From Cereibacter ovatus (lineage in GTDB: Bacteria; Pseudomonadota; Alphaproteobacteria; Rhodobacterales; Rhodobacteraceae): DNA of 64,000 nt. Every line of letters starts with the position of its first letter. Position 1 is the stretch's first letter. The notes beneath the pieces were generated by a model, which saw only the letters and a list, made by a program, of their open reading frames with translations, ran no database searches and was not told where the DNA came from. The stretch spans positions 1-64,000 of the forward strand of contig NZ_OAOQ01000019.1 of NCBI RefSeq assembly GCF_900207575.1, written 5' to 3'. The translations under genes were made by a program, and so were the position numbers. Positions 63,538 to 64,000 of the stretch are shown here, in pieces.

Positions 63538-64000
63538 ATGATCCATGCGCTGATGCTCTGCGAGGCGCGGCCGATCGGCCCGCTGATCGAGGCAGCCCAC
63601 GACGTGCATCGGGTCCGCGTCCGGCTCGAGATGGCCGACAACAATCGTGACCTTGCGCTCTGCAACATGGCCATCGACGGCAAGCTGAGAGGCTGCGATC
63701 TGGTCCGCCTGAGGGTCAACGACGTCTACGCCGCTGGCTGCGTCAAGGAGCGTGCCTCGGTGACGCAGAGCAAGACGCACAAGCCGGTGCGGTTCGAGAT
63801 CACCGAGACCCCCCGCCTGTCGCTCGATCGGTGGATCAATAACCCCGAGATGATCTCCGCCGGACGAAGGTTGCGCAGATCTACAAGAAGACGGGCAATC
63901 TGTGGGCGGTCCAGCTCCTGCTGGGTCACACGAAGATGGACAGCACGGTGCGCTACCTCGGCGTCGATCCGGACGACGCGCTGTCACTGTCGGAAGGGAT
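63538..64000 (+). pseudogene. Tyrosine recombinase (integrase) with internal deletion and frameshift; runs off the window
   Basis: From ATG 63538 the frame reads RVRLEMADNNRDLALCNMAIDGKLRGCDLVRLRVNDV and ERASVTQSKTHKPVRFEITE, the first catalytic (Arg) half of a phage-type integrase. After LDRWINNPEMI the family's middle, including the HSMRR catalytic box, is missing. The C-terminal part (TKVAQIYKKTGNLWAVQLLLGHTKMDSTVRYLGV, with the second His and the Tyr) follows from about 63862 in another frame. Non-functional. It may mark the edge of a former mobile element. Confidence 0.82.

Overview
The window is GC-rich (about 65-68% by eye) and reads as a member of the Rhodobacteraceae (Alphaproteobacteria). 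The signs are a SoeABC-type sulfite dehydrogenase, a methylthio-alkane-reductase-like nitrogenase homologue, a DmdB-like acyl-CoA ligase, a perfect FNR/FnrL box, a lambda-type prophage head module with a prohead-protease gene, and a hexameric NADP-type glutamate dehydrogenase. No rRNA, tRNA or CRISPR array was seen. Exact genus is not determinable.

Layout. (1) 1-5.3 kb: broken prophage head module on the minus strand (terminase C-terminal fragment, portal, prohead protease running off the edge). A lower-GC type II restriction-modification pair is lodged between terminase and portal. (2) 5.3-11.7 kb: family 2A encapsulin operon (truncated serine acetyltransferase, shell protein, cysteine desulfurase cargo with a ~205-residue disordered N-terminus), abutting a 5'-truncated soeA followed by intact soeB and soeC. 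(3) 11.8-22.7 kb: organosulfur block: flavin monooxygenase and FMN reductase; a nitrogenase-like locus (radical SAM, truncated NifH-like, NifK-like) of the methylthio-alkane reductase type in which the D subunit is missing; O-acetylhomoserine sulfhydrylase; a sulfonate-type ABC transporter whose ATPase is frameshifted; a trans-sulfuration PLP enzyme. (4) 22.7-30.7 kb: OsmC protein, acetyl-CoA synthetase, MetNIQ, and divergently a second MetQ with a DmdB-like ligase. (5) 31.3-36.3 kb: sulfate/thiosulfate ABC operon with an Lrp regulator and several small genes. (6) 36.7-43.8 kb: bacteriophytochrome remnant; glycosyltransferase / two-domain protein / sulfotransferase operon (sulfotransferase frameshifted); divergent ABC exporter; MarR regulator. 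(7) 44-47.6 kb: MFS transporter and M20 amidohydrolase, then a TRIC-type channel. (8) 48-54.1 kb: an unrecognised RiPP-like biosynthetic cluster: a 68-residue precursor with two near-identical GNYPSPN-x-PCDC units, PqqD-like protein, SPASM radical SAM enzyme, PP-loop ATPase, ATP-grasp ligase and GNAT-fold transferase. (9) 54.6-64 kb: RsgA, GdhA, an SDR remnant, a secreted phytase-like esterase, IS debris, a chemotaxis receptor and an integrase remnant.

How it fits together. From 5.3 to 36.3 kb almost every gene handles sulfur: uptake of sulfate, sulfonates and methionine; oxidation or reduction of organosulfur; sulfide incorporation into homocysteine; sulfur mobilisation from cysteine inside a protein shell; and sulfite disposal. 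Several of these systems are damaged at sharp junctions inside genes (terminase, cysE/soeA, nifH-like/nifD-like, ssuB, sulfotransferase, integrase). That means either real genome decay or assembly or sequencing artefacts, and should be checked before any functional claim. The RiPP-like cluster at 48-54 kb is the best candidate for an undescribed system.
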